This document shows positions 48,970-61,700 of a stretch of DNA of 64,000 nt, piece by piece. Position 1 is the stretch's first letter. Each line of letters starts with the position of its first letter. The notes below the pieces were generated by a model. It searched no databases and was not told the DNA's origin. It saw nothing but the letters and a program-made list of their open reading frames with translations. Position numbers and translations under genes: made by a program. The stretch is from Epiperipatus broadwayi (taxonomy: Eukaryota; Onychophora; Udeonychophora; Euonychophora; Peripatidae), in the NCBI GenBank assembly GCA_028023455.1, contig JAQFVV010006220.1, forward strand, positions 10,125,916 through 10,189,915, read 5' to 3'.

Positions 48970-49815
48970 TTAAATTATATCTAAACTTTCTTCAGTTCTA
49001 ATTTCTTGAACAATATAAAATTAAAAAGTAGATAATAATAAAAACAATCAAAATTTTTTTAAAGAAACACTTTCATTCACTTTATATAAATGTACTAAAA
49101 ATGAAAAATACATTTTCTTCAGCTTTCAAAGTATTATTGGATTGTGAAAATAAAAGCATCAAGTAAAAAATAATTTAAATAAACTTGCAAATATTTTAAA
49201 ACTACTTTTTTTTAATCTAATGAATATAACAGATTGATATTGATCAAGAAAGTGGGCATTATTTGCAAGTTTATTTAAGTGATTCTTTGCCCCATGCTTT
49301 TGTTTTTGGTTACATAATATCAAGAATAATAAGAAAGCCAACTTTATTTTTCCTTTTTATAGCATTTTAAAAAATAATAATAGTGCATTTATTTGCAAAT
49401 AAAACAATTTCTTTAAATAAAAACATGTATTTTTTTCCTACCTTAAGTCAAATAGTTTAATTTAATTTGTGGTTTTAAATAACTGGATTTTAACTTTTTT
49501 TAAAAAAATATTACTGTACTTGATTTTTAAAAAAGAGTAAAACTAATAATATATATATTTATCTCAAAACATTTATTAAACTAATTAATATCTGTGTTAC
49601 ACTCTTTATGAAATGGGTATAAATATGGGTGATACATTACAAATATGAATAATGAAAAATTACAATATTAGATGAGTTATGGAACTAACATTATTGAGTT
49701 AAAACAGGGTTAGGTATTTAGTGCTTAAGTTCTTTGTTAACTTTATCGGAGAGTCTGATATAGCTTCCATGTCTCTTGAAAAATGAATGTTGTTGCAAGA
49801 GTTTTGTCTCTTTGT
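48970..49815. other. AT-rich DNA between two LINE fragments
   Basis: Contains T-rich and TA-rich stretches only. The right end may include the 3' UTR of the next LINE fragment. Confidence 0.45.
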
Positions 49816-50690
49816 TTAATTTTCTCTAGTGCTCTGAATAAATAATGAGTTTTCATCTGGCTTGGGATGTTGGTATTGTGCCTTGCACCTTACAATCCAA
49901 ATGGCATAGGTGATGAAAATTGCCAGCCTGATTGTAGGAATATCTCTTCCACGAATGCATTCTTTTATATTAAATATTTTGTAGTAGTCTATCTTTGAAT
50001 TGTTAAATATTATTGTTTTAATATTACCTAGACCCATGCATGTTTTAATTATGTGGTCAAATGTTTCCTCATCCCTGCCACAGCTGTGGCAAATTGATTG
50101 GACTTTGGTGATAGATCTTTTATATCTGAGAAACCAGTTGACCGGCATGGCATCCAGATTAATTTTAAGTAAGTAATCTAAGTATTTTGGTTCTAGAGCC
50201 CAATACTTGAATAGGGTAATCAGCTTGTGATTAGTTATTCCTAATCTTGTAGTAGAGATTTGATTATTTTGTTTTAGAATGCGATGGGCATCCCATAGCT
50301 TGATCTTGCTTTGATAGTTATTATGGACATTTGTATTTTGTTGCATTGTTGACAGGATTAGGTGGTCAAGCCAGCTTAATTTTTTGGGGGGTGGGGTGTC
50401 GATAGGAATTATGGATTTGGTGATCTGGTCATAGCCATACTTTTGGACTAGATTATATATCAGAGAGTGTGATTTCTGATAGTTAATTGAAGTGATGGAA
50501 TGTAGTGACATTCCATTTAATCTTTTGTTTTCTCATGCTGATGGAAACAGTTTGCCCTTTCCATAATAATATTGCTCAATTTTCTTGATGAATGTTTTAT
50601 TTGCATTCATCATTGGCAGATAGTATGCAATTTTGCTGTAAATCTTTATATTTAGCAGTGAAACCTTACCATAATATATGATTGGTTACT
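49816..50690 (-). mobile_element. LINE C-terminal fragment (RT thumb plus zinc finger)
   Basis: Minus-strand reading starts near 50690 with GKVSLLNIKIYSKIAYYLP and NKTFIKKIEQYYYGKG, the thumb region after the RT palm. It crosses one in-frame TGA near 50540 and continues for 231 codons to the stop at 49816-49818. A Cys-His finger, ICHSCGRDEETFDHIIKTC, is followed by IFITYAIWIVRCKAQYQ, a typical non-LTR tail. The family differs from the 48.5-kb fragment in sequence and finger spacing. The catalytic palm is missing, so it is a 5'-truncated relic, though the frame is otherwise well kept. Confidence 0.75.
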
Positions 50691-50699
50691 AATAGTCAC

Positions 50700-52612
50700 A
50701 AGCACTTGAGAAATTTGCACTCTCTCAATTTAATTTTCAATACCGTCTGAGCTTTATAAAAATATTATTTATATTTAATAAGATAATTTCCATTTTAAAC
50801 AAAAAAAAATGGGATAAAATTATTGTTTTATTTTTTTATTGCTATTATATAATATATTGATGAATAATTATTGTTACTTAACATTTAATAAACATATTTT
50901 AAATTTTTTTTAATGAAATTAAAAGTAAATGCAATAAATAGAAACTACCCAAAGCTGTATATATTAAAATTAATACTTATTTAAATTTTCAACAGCATAT
51001 ATATATTTTAAAAACATGGAAAATTTTATATATAAAATAATTTACTCTAGAAAAATCATTAACTTGAAAACTCTAAATGTTTAACTAGTGTCTCTTTATT
51101 TGTAATTATAAAACAATAAAGCTAACTGATATAAATAAATAGATCAGGATATACACATTAATTTTTATGAGATAAAATTAGTCAAAGTTTAATTTAAAAT
51201 AAAAATAGTTACGTATAACTATACATGACAAATAACTTCAGAATTTTATAGGATTTAAGTTTTAATTAATTTTATTTAAAATTCTAATTTGTATTCTGAA
51301 TAATGCCCAAACACATAAATAAATAACCATTGATTAGTTGCTTAGATAATGAAATGTTCAAGCTCTTACGAAGTTGGTTAAGTACAATAATTTTATTTAA
51401 TTTTCCAAACTGATATATATGTTTGTTTACTTTATTCAACTAAGAATCATTCTAGATATTTTTAGCTCTTCAATTTGCTACTATATCTACATCAAGCCAT
51501 AAAATATTAAAAAGTTTCCATACAAAAAATTGAACCAAGGTCTTTGAAATGAAAGCCAACTGAGAAAAATTATTATAAAAAATTTCTGAATAATCTTTTA
51601 TCCAATTTAATTTAGAATATAAACCTTACAAATTATGCAATAGTTCATTGGTACTCTTGATGGAATTATTTAAAGATAATTGATGATATACATTATCAAA
51701 TTAGATTTTTTTTTTTTTGATAATTAGTTGTAATTGTTAAGTATTCATAAAGTCAGCAATAATTTCCAAATATAACAAAATACAATCTTTACACAAGAAA
51801 AATAACAGATATATTTAGTTTTGAGGCATGGTGGTTTAATTTAAGTATTTAGCAAAGGAAAATATACATCTTTGATAGATGGTTATATGAACTTTATATT
51901 TAACATTTCTGTTTAGAATTGAAATACATTTTCTTACTGCAAACTTGATGCTTTTGAATCTAATCAATATTTTAATTTGAATACATAAATGTCAATACTT
52001 CAATTTGAATTCTTTATATATATTTATAACTAGAATATTAAAACATTTATCCTTGGACCATTTTCCAGGAAAAATAAAATCATAATGATTGATATCAAGA
52101 TAGCAATATAATTTGACTGTTTTAACACCCTTTAACCGTCAACAGTCAATTAACTATTAAACATTATTATTTTATTTATTTTCAAAGAAACTTTATTAGT
52201 GAATAAAAAAATTGGTTACAAACAGTGATGTTCAGATGAGGACATGTGTAAGCAGGAGCTTCTTATTTGGGAACTAGAACTGTCAGTGTTAATGCCCTTG
52301 TAAAATATAGATGAAGAGAAAAAACTTCTATGGTACCGCAGAGATTATTATTTTATATTAATCAATATTGAAAACAAGTTCACTTGAAATAGTTAATTAA
52401 CCTTTCCAAAAACACTAACTTCTTTGCTATATTTCTTTCACTTCTATCTAAGGCCTAAAAAAGTTTCTTTCTAAGAAAATAAGATTATACATGTACATTG
52501 TTCATACTATATATATATAATTTTTTTTTAAAATGCTACTTTCAAAACTTTTTCTAAAGAAAAAACACATTATATTATCAAAAAAAAATTCATAATTTTT
52601 GACATATGAATA
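50700..52612. other. AT-rich DNA, nothing recognised
   Basis: No coding frame, promoter box or shared repeat seen. Confidence 0.5.
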
Positions 52613-52626
52613 TTTAACAATACTTT

Positions 52627-52729
52627 TTTTTTCATGTGTCAAAGCATCGGCCGGGAAGCGAACCCGCAAACCCTGGGACAACTAAGGCAGCTGTGCTGAC
52701 CACTCGGCCATCAACACTTGACAATATTG
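52627..52729 (-). mobile_element. Short tRNA-derived SINE, second copy
   Basis: Minus-strand sequence from GTCAAGTGTTGATGGCCGAG to GCTTTGACACATG plus an A-run. The A box TGGCCGAGTGG fits consensus and the B box GGTTCGCTTCC has one change; the wide spacing between them fits a Ser/Leu-type ancestor. It is flanked by an 11-base duplication, AACAATACTTT, at 52616-52626 and 52730-52740. It is better preserved than the 10665-10765 copy. Confidence 0.85.
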
Positions 52730-52744
52730 AACAATACTTTGAAA

Positions 52745-55700
52745 TATTTTTGAATATATTAAGCACAAATATATAAATGTCATGTAGATTTTACAAATAT
52801 AATCAATCTACTTATAAACATTTCCTATTTTGCCTAAGAAATTATTTAAAACATGAAGATTTGTATGTTTAAAACCAATATGTTTTTTATCTTCTTTAGT
52901 TAGCATATTTGAAACAAATGTGCCAATTATTTTATATAATCTATGTCAAGGCACAATTCATGTGAAGCATAAAATAAAACAAATATATAAAATATACTAA
53001 TTAATATAAGCAATATTTTATACAAAATATAAATGATAATTTTTGCAATAAATTTTTATTTTCTATTTTTTAAAAAAAAAAATCTCTGCTTTTAAAATAG
53101 AGAATGAAATATTGATATAACAATGACCTTATCTACCACTTTATAAAGACATTCTTGAAATAAATTGACTATTTTTTAAATAAAAATTTATATAAATATA
53201 TAATTTACCTTATCAATATATAACCAGTTTAAAAAAACTGCTGTAGCTGTTTCCTAATTTGTATAAATTTACTACAGCTAAACCATATCATGATAAGAAA
53301 CGTGAAATTAAAAACCAACAACTATTAAACAATATATATATAAACTAAATATAATTTCTATTAAGAGTAGGTTGAAATTTATCAATTTAAATTTAAGAAG
53401 GAATATGGCTATTATGCAATATTTCTTGAAATAGAGACAAAAAATTATCCAGGTAAAAGTAGATAAGAGAATACATTTTGGTAAAACTAATCTATTTTTT
53501 CAACAGCTTTCTATTGTTTAAATATAGTTGTAAATAAAAGTACAGTACCATTGAAAACATTTCTAATATATTTATTAAGATCATTTAACATCAGATGAAA
53601 TAATTGTAATGTTTGATTGAATTATTAAGATATGAGGGGAGAATGAATCTTGAAATATTTAATTAGGGTTTATAATGTAACTGATTCAAATGATTGGCCA
53701 ATAGAATTTTTTCATAGGTTCAATTTTTGAAAATATATGAGGCCTCTCCATCACTGGTGAACAATGTGTCATATACTAATTATGTCATGCTTTACAATTA
53801 TTACATGGACATTCACCTCACCATCCAGATTATCCTCCAATTAAGCATATTGTTTTATTGTTTAATACAAGAAAGAAATATGGTTTGGATATAAACCAAT
53901 GTATTAAAAAAATCCTAACACTGTTTGGAAATATTTATCTAAAAACTTTCTAAAATCCAACCAAATTTAAACCCAAGAACATAGACATGATAGACAAATG
54001 CAATAGCCATATTTAGCTATCAATGAATACTGATAAAGGATAATTTTGTTACAGTTAAAAAAATGGAGATATACCTATATTTAGTAGGAACAGCTCTTTG
54101 ATCTTTATAAAATATTACAGATAAAAACAGTTTTCTGGACTGATGATTAGCTTTTTATTCAGGCCCTAAGGTTTAAATCCATAAAAAAACTGGAGGATTT
54201 TGTAACCAAGCTGAAGAATTTCTTTTTAAAATGTCATTTTATAGTCAAAATACTAACCACTGATATCAATCAATAGATGTCTTATATAGTAAAATATAGT
54301 ATAATGATACAATGATATTCTCAGACCAAAGATCCTTAGACTGAAACTCAATTTGTCACTTCCAGTTATTGAATATCCAATACCGCCCCCCATTCCTAAT
54401 CATCAATTAAAATGAACAGATGGTTGCTTTATATGGGGCAATATATAAACATGAATTAAAATAATGATGCATTGATTATAAATAAGAAGTGTGCTTGTAA
54501 CGTTCTAGTGAACAAGGTGCAAATTTAATAATTTTTTAAAAAATATTACAAAAAAATTTTGAACAATAATATATAGTATCTCAATATATATATATTGCTT
54601 ATTTCTTTACGAAATATTTGATAACGATGGATCTTAAAATAGATTTATTTTTTGCGGAGTTTGGAATTTAGGACACTTACTGTCCCAATTTTAAACAATA
54701 TATATATTATGTAAAACTCATTAGATAGCAATGTTTTGTTATTGTTTTTTCTTAGTAATTTTGGAAAAAAATCAACCTACTTGTACTTATTTTCAATAAT
54801 TTTGCATCTACTTTAGTTTATTCCATATATATGTTAAAATATTTAAAAAAAATTATGGACAAAAAAACAACAACTATTACAGTAAGTTAATTTTAAGCTA
54901 TCTGTAAATAATTTTGTCGTTTATTAGAATACATTAAACATAAGTTACATTAAAACTTCCTAAATAATAAAAATAATGAAAATCTGAAAAATGGTTATGT
55001 TACATAAATCACTTAAACGGAAATAAAATGACAAAATAGTTCAACCGATATTCATTAGAACTCACCTTCATTTTAACAGTATCTCTATCAGGATCTTGTG
55101 AATACGATTTTTTACAAATATTATACAACTCTATTAATTTTTATGATATTTTTAGATTTTTTTTTTCAAAATATAGCAAATATTCTATTTAACATCGAAA
55201 ATTTCATTACAAATAATGAAACCTAGTTTTCCACTTGCTGCCCGAGGTACTTTATTGTAACATAAATTTTTTCACGCGTGGGTTTTTTTCTGTCCTCTCT
55301 TCCTTAAAAGTGGAAGATTATTAAATAAAAAATTACTTTACGAAATAATATTAATAATTTAATCACAATTTCGTCAAAATATTATTATTTTATTAATATA
55401 TATGTTTTATAATAAGTAATTTTTTTAGAAAATAGATTTGTTATGAAAGAATATTGAGTAAAAGATATAATAAAAAATAAATAAAACTAGTTTTATAATC
55501 AGATTAATAAATATTCTAAACACGTATAGAAATTTCCAAGAATGATCTTACGCAATGTTTAGAGGCATTAGAACATCTTATAATATCATTTCCAAAATAC
55601 TAATTAATGCTCATTTAAGTTAATAATTAATTTAATTAATAGTATTATAACGATAAAAAGTGATACTAAATTATGATTTCAACATCCATAGGTGTATCAA

Positions 55701-58700
55701 GTGCAGGTCCATTTATCAAATTAAATTTGCTTCAAATCTAATTTGCCCTTCAGCTATATAGAACCTAATATCCATTACTAAATCAATATTGAATGGCTAA
55801 CTAAATTGGCTAATTGAAACAATTTTGAGCTTTATCGAAAAATGTTTAATTACCTTATAACAAATGTCAGCTTTATCTAAGGTTTGAACTTCACATCATT
55901 AGCATGATTGGTTAATCTGCCGACTTATACAATGAGGCTCTACTAGTAATAATTAGCGTTATAATACTTTATAATGGTCTGAAAGAAATACAGAGGCATA
56001 TATATATAATACATATGTGTATAGCTAAAGATGTAGCATATAATATTGATTGCTTAAATTAGGCTTGCAATAAAATACATTTCTGAGTTAATTATTTGGT
56101 TTTTCAGGTATCGCAAATAATTGTAAATTATGTCAATACTTTATTTAAAATTAAGTGAAGCTTTAGATACCTTTATTTAAATGCTTGTTTATTTCACACT
56201 TAGCAACCTGTAATAAAATCTATCAATTCCAGCCTATATGATACAATATATCATGTCCATGATTTGAGGTTTGAATCTAGAATGAATCCATTCCATCATT
56301 TAATAATATTCAGTTTAATAGCATGAAAGCAATATAATGACAAAGAAAAACTAGTAACTTTTGAAATAGAACAACCATGTTTTTGGACATTACAATAGCT
56401 ATTTATTATATGATAAAGGACTAAATAGCATTTGAGCATTAAAATAGTGAGCATATTATACATGCTTTTTTAGCATTTTGTACTTGAAATAAATTGCATA
56501 TTATTTCTTTAAAAATTGATTTGATTTAGGATAATTTGTTATACAAAATATTTCATATGAGATTTAATGTGTCTTAAAGTACGATCTGGCATGTATTCCA
56601 ATATATTTGATTTACCACTGAGTTCAATCTATCTTATAATATATATTGTACCCTTACCAAATCAACTTCAAGTACAGCTATTAACTGTCCTAACCTATTT
56701 TTTAATCAAATTATTTAAACAACAATTAATTAATGCAGTACTTTGACTAACTCATTCACATATAAAAAATAATACTTCTAACAAATTAATACTCATATAA
56801 TTTTTTAATAAATTAATAAAATCAAGACACAAATTATATAACAAATAACTAACGATTCAAATCAAATATCCAGCTCATTTATCAATACATTAATTTGAAA
56901 TACGACTAACCCATTTTATAAATAAAAAATGGTTTGATAAAAATATTAAAAATTATGAGACTCAACACAAAGCATTTAGTAAGGTACACAGTTAGTTTAA
57001 CAATTAAGAAAATACCTTGAAAAATACATCCCCAATGGCATAGGAATATCAACCCTACCTAATTTTCTAAAACTACTTGTAATATTCCCATGACTCACTT
57101 ATTATATAACATAAATTCTAATTAACAATTACAAAATTGCCTTAAACCACTTAAATATTTAATACTCTTTTATGAAATATAATAGGAATATATCACTAAA
57201 TAAAATTCTTAACATATTATCATCTTAATCTAACTTTTAATTTTATTATCATCTCAGGTTCATCTTATTCTAATAATTATACATTAAATAATATAGTTAA
57301 CTATAGTAATGGATTTTACACATACTTAACTATATCATAACAACAATAATAAACAAAATAAAATATGTCAAGACTCTTATTATAAAATATCTATTCAATT
57401 TTGCCCATCAATAACACAATTAAAATTATAGACTGTTATAAACATAATATTCATTATCTTCAATAAATTCAAAATATTTTCAGTTTTATTATGTTATTAC
57501 TTTTTTATGTGGCATCTTAAGAAATATCAAACTTGATTGTAATTATTATCAAATAATTAATAAGTTGGCATTATATAATTTTCATGTTTATGTCTCCCAC
57601 AATTATAATTTAATAATAATAACATTTCTCTTATAGATCATGTGCATTAATGCAAATATGTAATTAATTCTTATGATGCATGTGTGCTTGAGAAGATTAA
57701 TAATCACTTGGACATAACAAGTAAAGAAACTCTCAAAATATAATATAAATTTAAAACAACATTAAAAATTTATTTTAACAAAACATTATTTAAATTTTAC
57801 AAAATAAGATAGTACATAAATTTAGGTATTCAAAAAATTTAAAAGACAAAATGTATATATATATTAACGTATTGCTACTTAAGATGGTGGAATACGCCGA
57901 AGCTGGCTATAGCAAAGGATATCAGTCTTCAATTTTATATAGGCATTTTTTAAAATTTTGTAGTTTTATTCTAGTGGATTATTTTATATATATATATATT
58001 TACACAAAAATTTTAAATAGTTTTCACTTCAACTATTTATCATAAAAAATATATATAAAATATAACACAATTCAATGGCAATACTGTTACCATCTTTTTA
58101 AACTTATCATAGTAATATTCATCATCAATACTGTTATTTCAAAAACATATTAATAACTTCTTGGGTTCAGTACATAAAACTATTCTTAAATAGTAACATG
58201 TATTTTTATACAAAGTTCTATAAATTTTTTTTACAAGTATTATCTAAGTAAGTTATCAATACAACCATATTTTAATAAAAAACAATACGCTACTTAATTA
58301 TAGATTTTCCACTCTATAATTAATATATTATAAATTTTATAATAACTCTATAACTTCACTATGCCTTAATTTACTTTCTTCATTAGAATAAACATTCTTA
58401 AATAATTTAAAAATTAATTACATGCATAATATTTATCTGTACCAGCTTGATTATTATTAATATCAATCAAATGTCACCCTCACTCATACTTTCATTAGAA
58501 GAATATGCATTTGATATTCTTTTGATCTCTTTTATTATCATTATCAGGAATATTAAATCATTCCATTATCTTTACTTCATATTAAATAAATATCATTTGT
58601 AATAAAACTTTTTCTCTTCTTGCTTTTAACATATTCTAATAACTTTTTATAGTCCAGCCATTATTCTTCCAAACATTTTATAACTATGACAATAAAAAGT

Positions 58701-61700
58701 GATTAAAAATGAGGGATACAAAAACTACAGTCAATCAAACAAGTAATAAAATATCATGAGAGCAGTGCTTAAGGCCACATATTCTTGTGTCTACCTTAAA
58801 TTCCTGTCATGGTTTCTACTTGAGCATTTACTGATCTACAGAAAGAAATGCTACTGATTATGAATTATCCATATACATGACTCTGTTAATTGTATTTTAT
58901 TTATCAACTCACAAATCTATATTCTATATACAATATTTATATTCAAACATCCCTGTCATTCAGGGTTTCATTTTCACTCCAATTACTATCATAAATGATT
59001 CTTATTTATCACCTATACTGACAATACTTCCTTCAACATCACAAATAATATTATCAAATTGACATAAAATAATTTCTAAACTTCATTCCAAAAAATATTC
59101 AGTATAATATCAAGAAGGTTCAAATATATCGAAAAATAATTTTAAAGTAGTTCATCATAATAACACTTTCATTTAAATACTTTCTTTATAAAATAATTCA
59201 GAGATCAACATAGTAATTTGTATCTTAACAGATACTATCTAAAATAATATATTCATAATTAAACATGATATTTCAAAAAATAATATATAATATGCATACT
59301 TCTGCATTCATAAATTATCTAAATAAATTTAAATATATCACATACTATATTTCTATACTTTTGTATGATGTTTCGAAAATCAATTAAAATATTATAATAA
59401 AATACTCAGCTCTTACATAGATAAATAAACACACATAACAAATATCAAGATATCTAAATAATAATTTTACCTTAATTCTGCACATTAGGATTAATAAGGC
59501 AAATCCATCCTCTTTACTGATGTCCATGCATTTTAAAAAGTTATAGATATATTACCTCTAGAGAAAATATTAAGTTTTCTGTCACATTTATTTTTCTTTA
59601 TTTTTAAAATATTAAAATAAACCTTACATCTAAAATAAATATTAATTCATATTAGTTCTTAACTAAAACAATTAATAACAAAAAATAAAAAAATTACAAG
59701 AACATTCTTGATTTTCTTACTTTCTGTTAAGTTTGAGACAGCGGTTGTTATTTCTACTGGAAGTTCATTTAACAAAGATTTTTTCTTTCCCCCACCCTCT
59801 GAATGTCATGCTGCTCTTTACTTCATATGTAAACACAAAATGTTGCAGCAAGTAAAATCCATTGAAAAATTTGTCCATCTTTTCATGATAACAGTTTTTT
59901 AAATAAAGTTCACTTTGTTCTTCAAAGAGGATGCAAATTTCACAAACAGCTCACAATAAAAAATAAAGCTTTCGTAAAGTAATTCCCATATTTAAAAGTT
60001 TCTTCATTTATCAGGATTTTAATAAAATTATATCAGTATAGTTATTTTAAAACATTGTAAAATATTTCCTCTTTAGATGTTCATCAAATTTTATTAAAAA
60101 TATTATATATTACTTTTAACTTTTCAACAAATAATTCTTTTCCTATAAAATTATTTTCTGTGTATATGCATCTGGCTGATAACTTTTAATTTAAACTTTC
60201 TTTCATGTGTGCATTTTTCAATTGTTAATCACTTTTCAAAAATAGTTTTTTTAATTTTAAAATTGTTTTCCATGTATACACATTCAGTTTAATCACTTGC
60301 AAGATTTACATTATTTCAAACATTTAAATAGTATTCTAGGAATTAATAAGCATTGAAAATACCATTTATAATCAACTTATTATTTAAAATAATAAAAATC
60401 TTATATTAGCTCATTTGCATTTATTTTCATTTGCATAGCATTTGTAACTTATTGCATATTCATTCAGTCTCTTTAAAAATTAGCAGATATATTATAAATG
60501 ACAACATTCCCAAATACTAGGAAGTAAATTTGGTACTACAACATCAGATGATCCACACTACCAGATGGCACTGTTTCCATGCAAAAGCACAGTGTAATAG
60601 TATCCAGGTTACAAGAGAGTTACATAATATTCCCCAACTGCCTAGATCAGCATGAGTCCAATAAATTGGATTCAGTGTGTGAGTATGATTTAGATATATA
60701 TGTTGAAGAGAGAGCAAGTTTGAAAGTTATTTTTTTTATTTTTTGGAAAAAAAAAAGAAAGAAAGAGAAAGATGTTTATAGTTATTTGTTTTAAAATACA
60801 TTCGTAAAAATATGTTAATAAATTGTGGGAATGCAGTTATATGCAAGTATATAAAAAAAATTTCTTGTATTATTAATTTATTTCAAATGTATACTTTTCT
60901 GTTGTTTTATTGTATATCACATTTTAATGAGAGTAATGAAAGAATTTTGATATATTTACCTTGAGGCAATTTTGTGTTTTTTGTTCCATTACTTAGTCAC
61001 TCAAAATTCCAGGGAATCTTAAGTAAATGTACAGCAGAAAAAGAAAAATGTTAAAAGCATGCCTAAGAAATAGAGATCTGGATATTGATAAACTATTTTG
61101 GGAAACAAAAGGAATTTGAGAAATTAATCAGTTAGAAAGAAAGATTGAAGTGAGCAAAAGTGTTTTTGAACTGAAATGTTATAATAATATTTTTTTTTAT
61201 TGCTAAGTTGACTGATACGGCTATGCTCATATCATAAAATGAAACATTAAAAAAATCCTTCAATCAACCATTGGGAGAAGAAAGTGGATTTAGCAATAGC
61301 AATTCATACCATCGCTACAATCATAATGCAGGAGTAGAACAATACATGTAAGGCTACCATCTTAAACTCCAAATATGTAGTTGTTGCTGTTAAGTGGCTT
61401 GCATGGTGTAGGCACTAACATTCATTGGCAGGCTGCTTCATTCTTGGTGGCTTCTTGATAGGTTGCTGTTCCAGATTCTCTCCATCTCCTAGACCAATTG
61501 CCAACATTGTAAATTTGGGCATAGTGCCTGGCTGCATTTGATTTGTTAAATGATGAGAGTCAGCTTCTTTTGAATTGAAACTGGGATTTTACAGCAAATC
61601 TTTCTCATTCTCTCACAAACCATTAAGTTGTTTACAATTTTGAGTTTTAAATTCTTAAGTTTTAATAATTCTAATAAATTTTAGCAAAGACAAAAGATCC

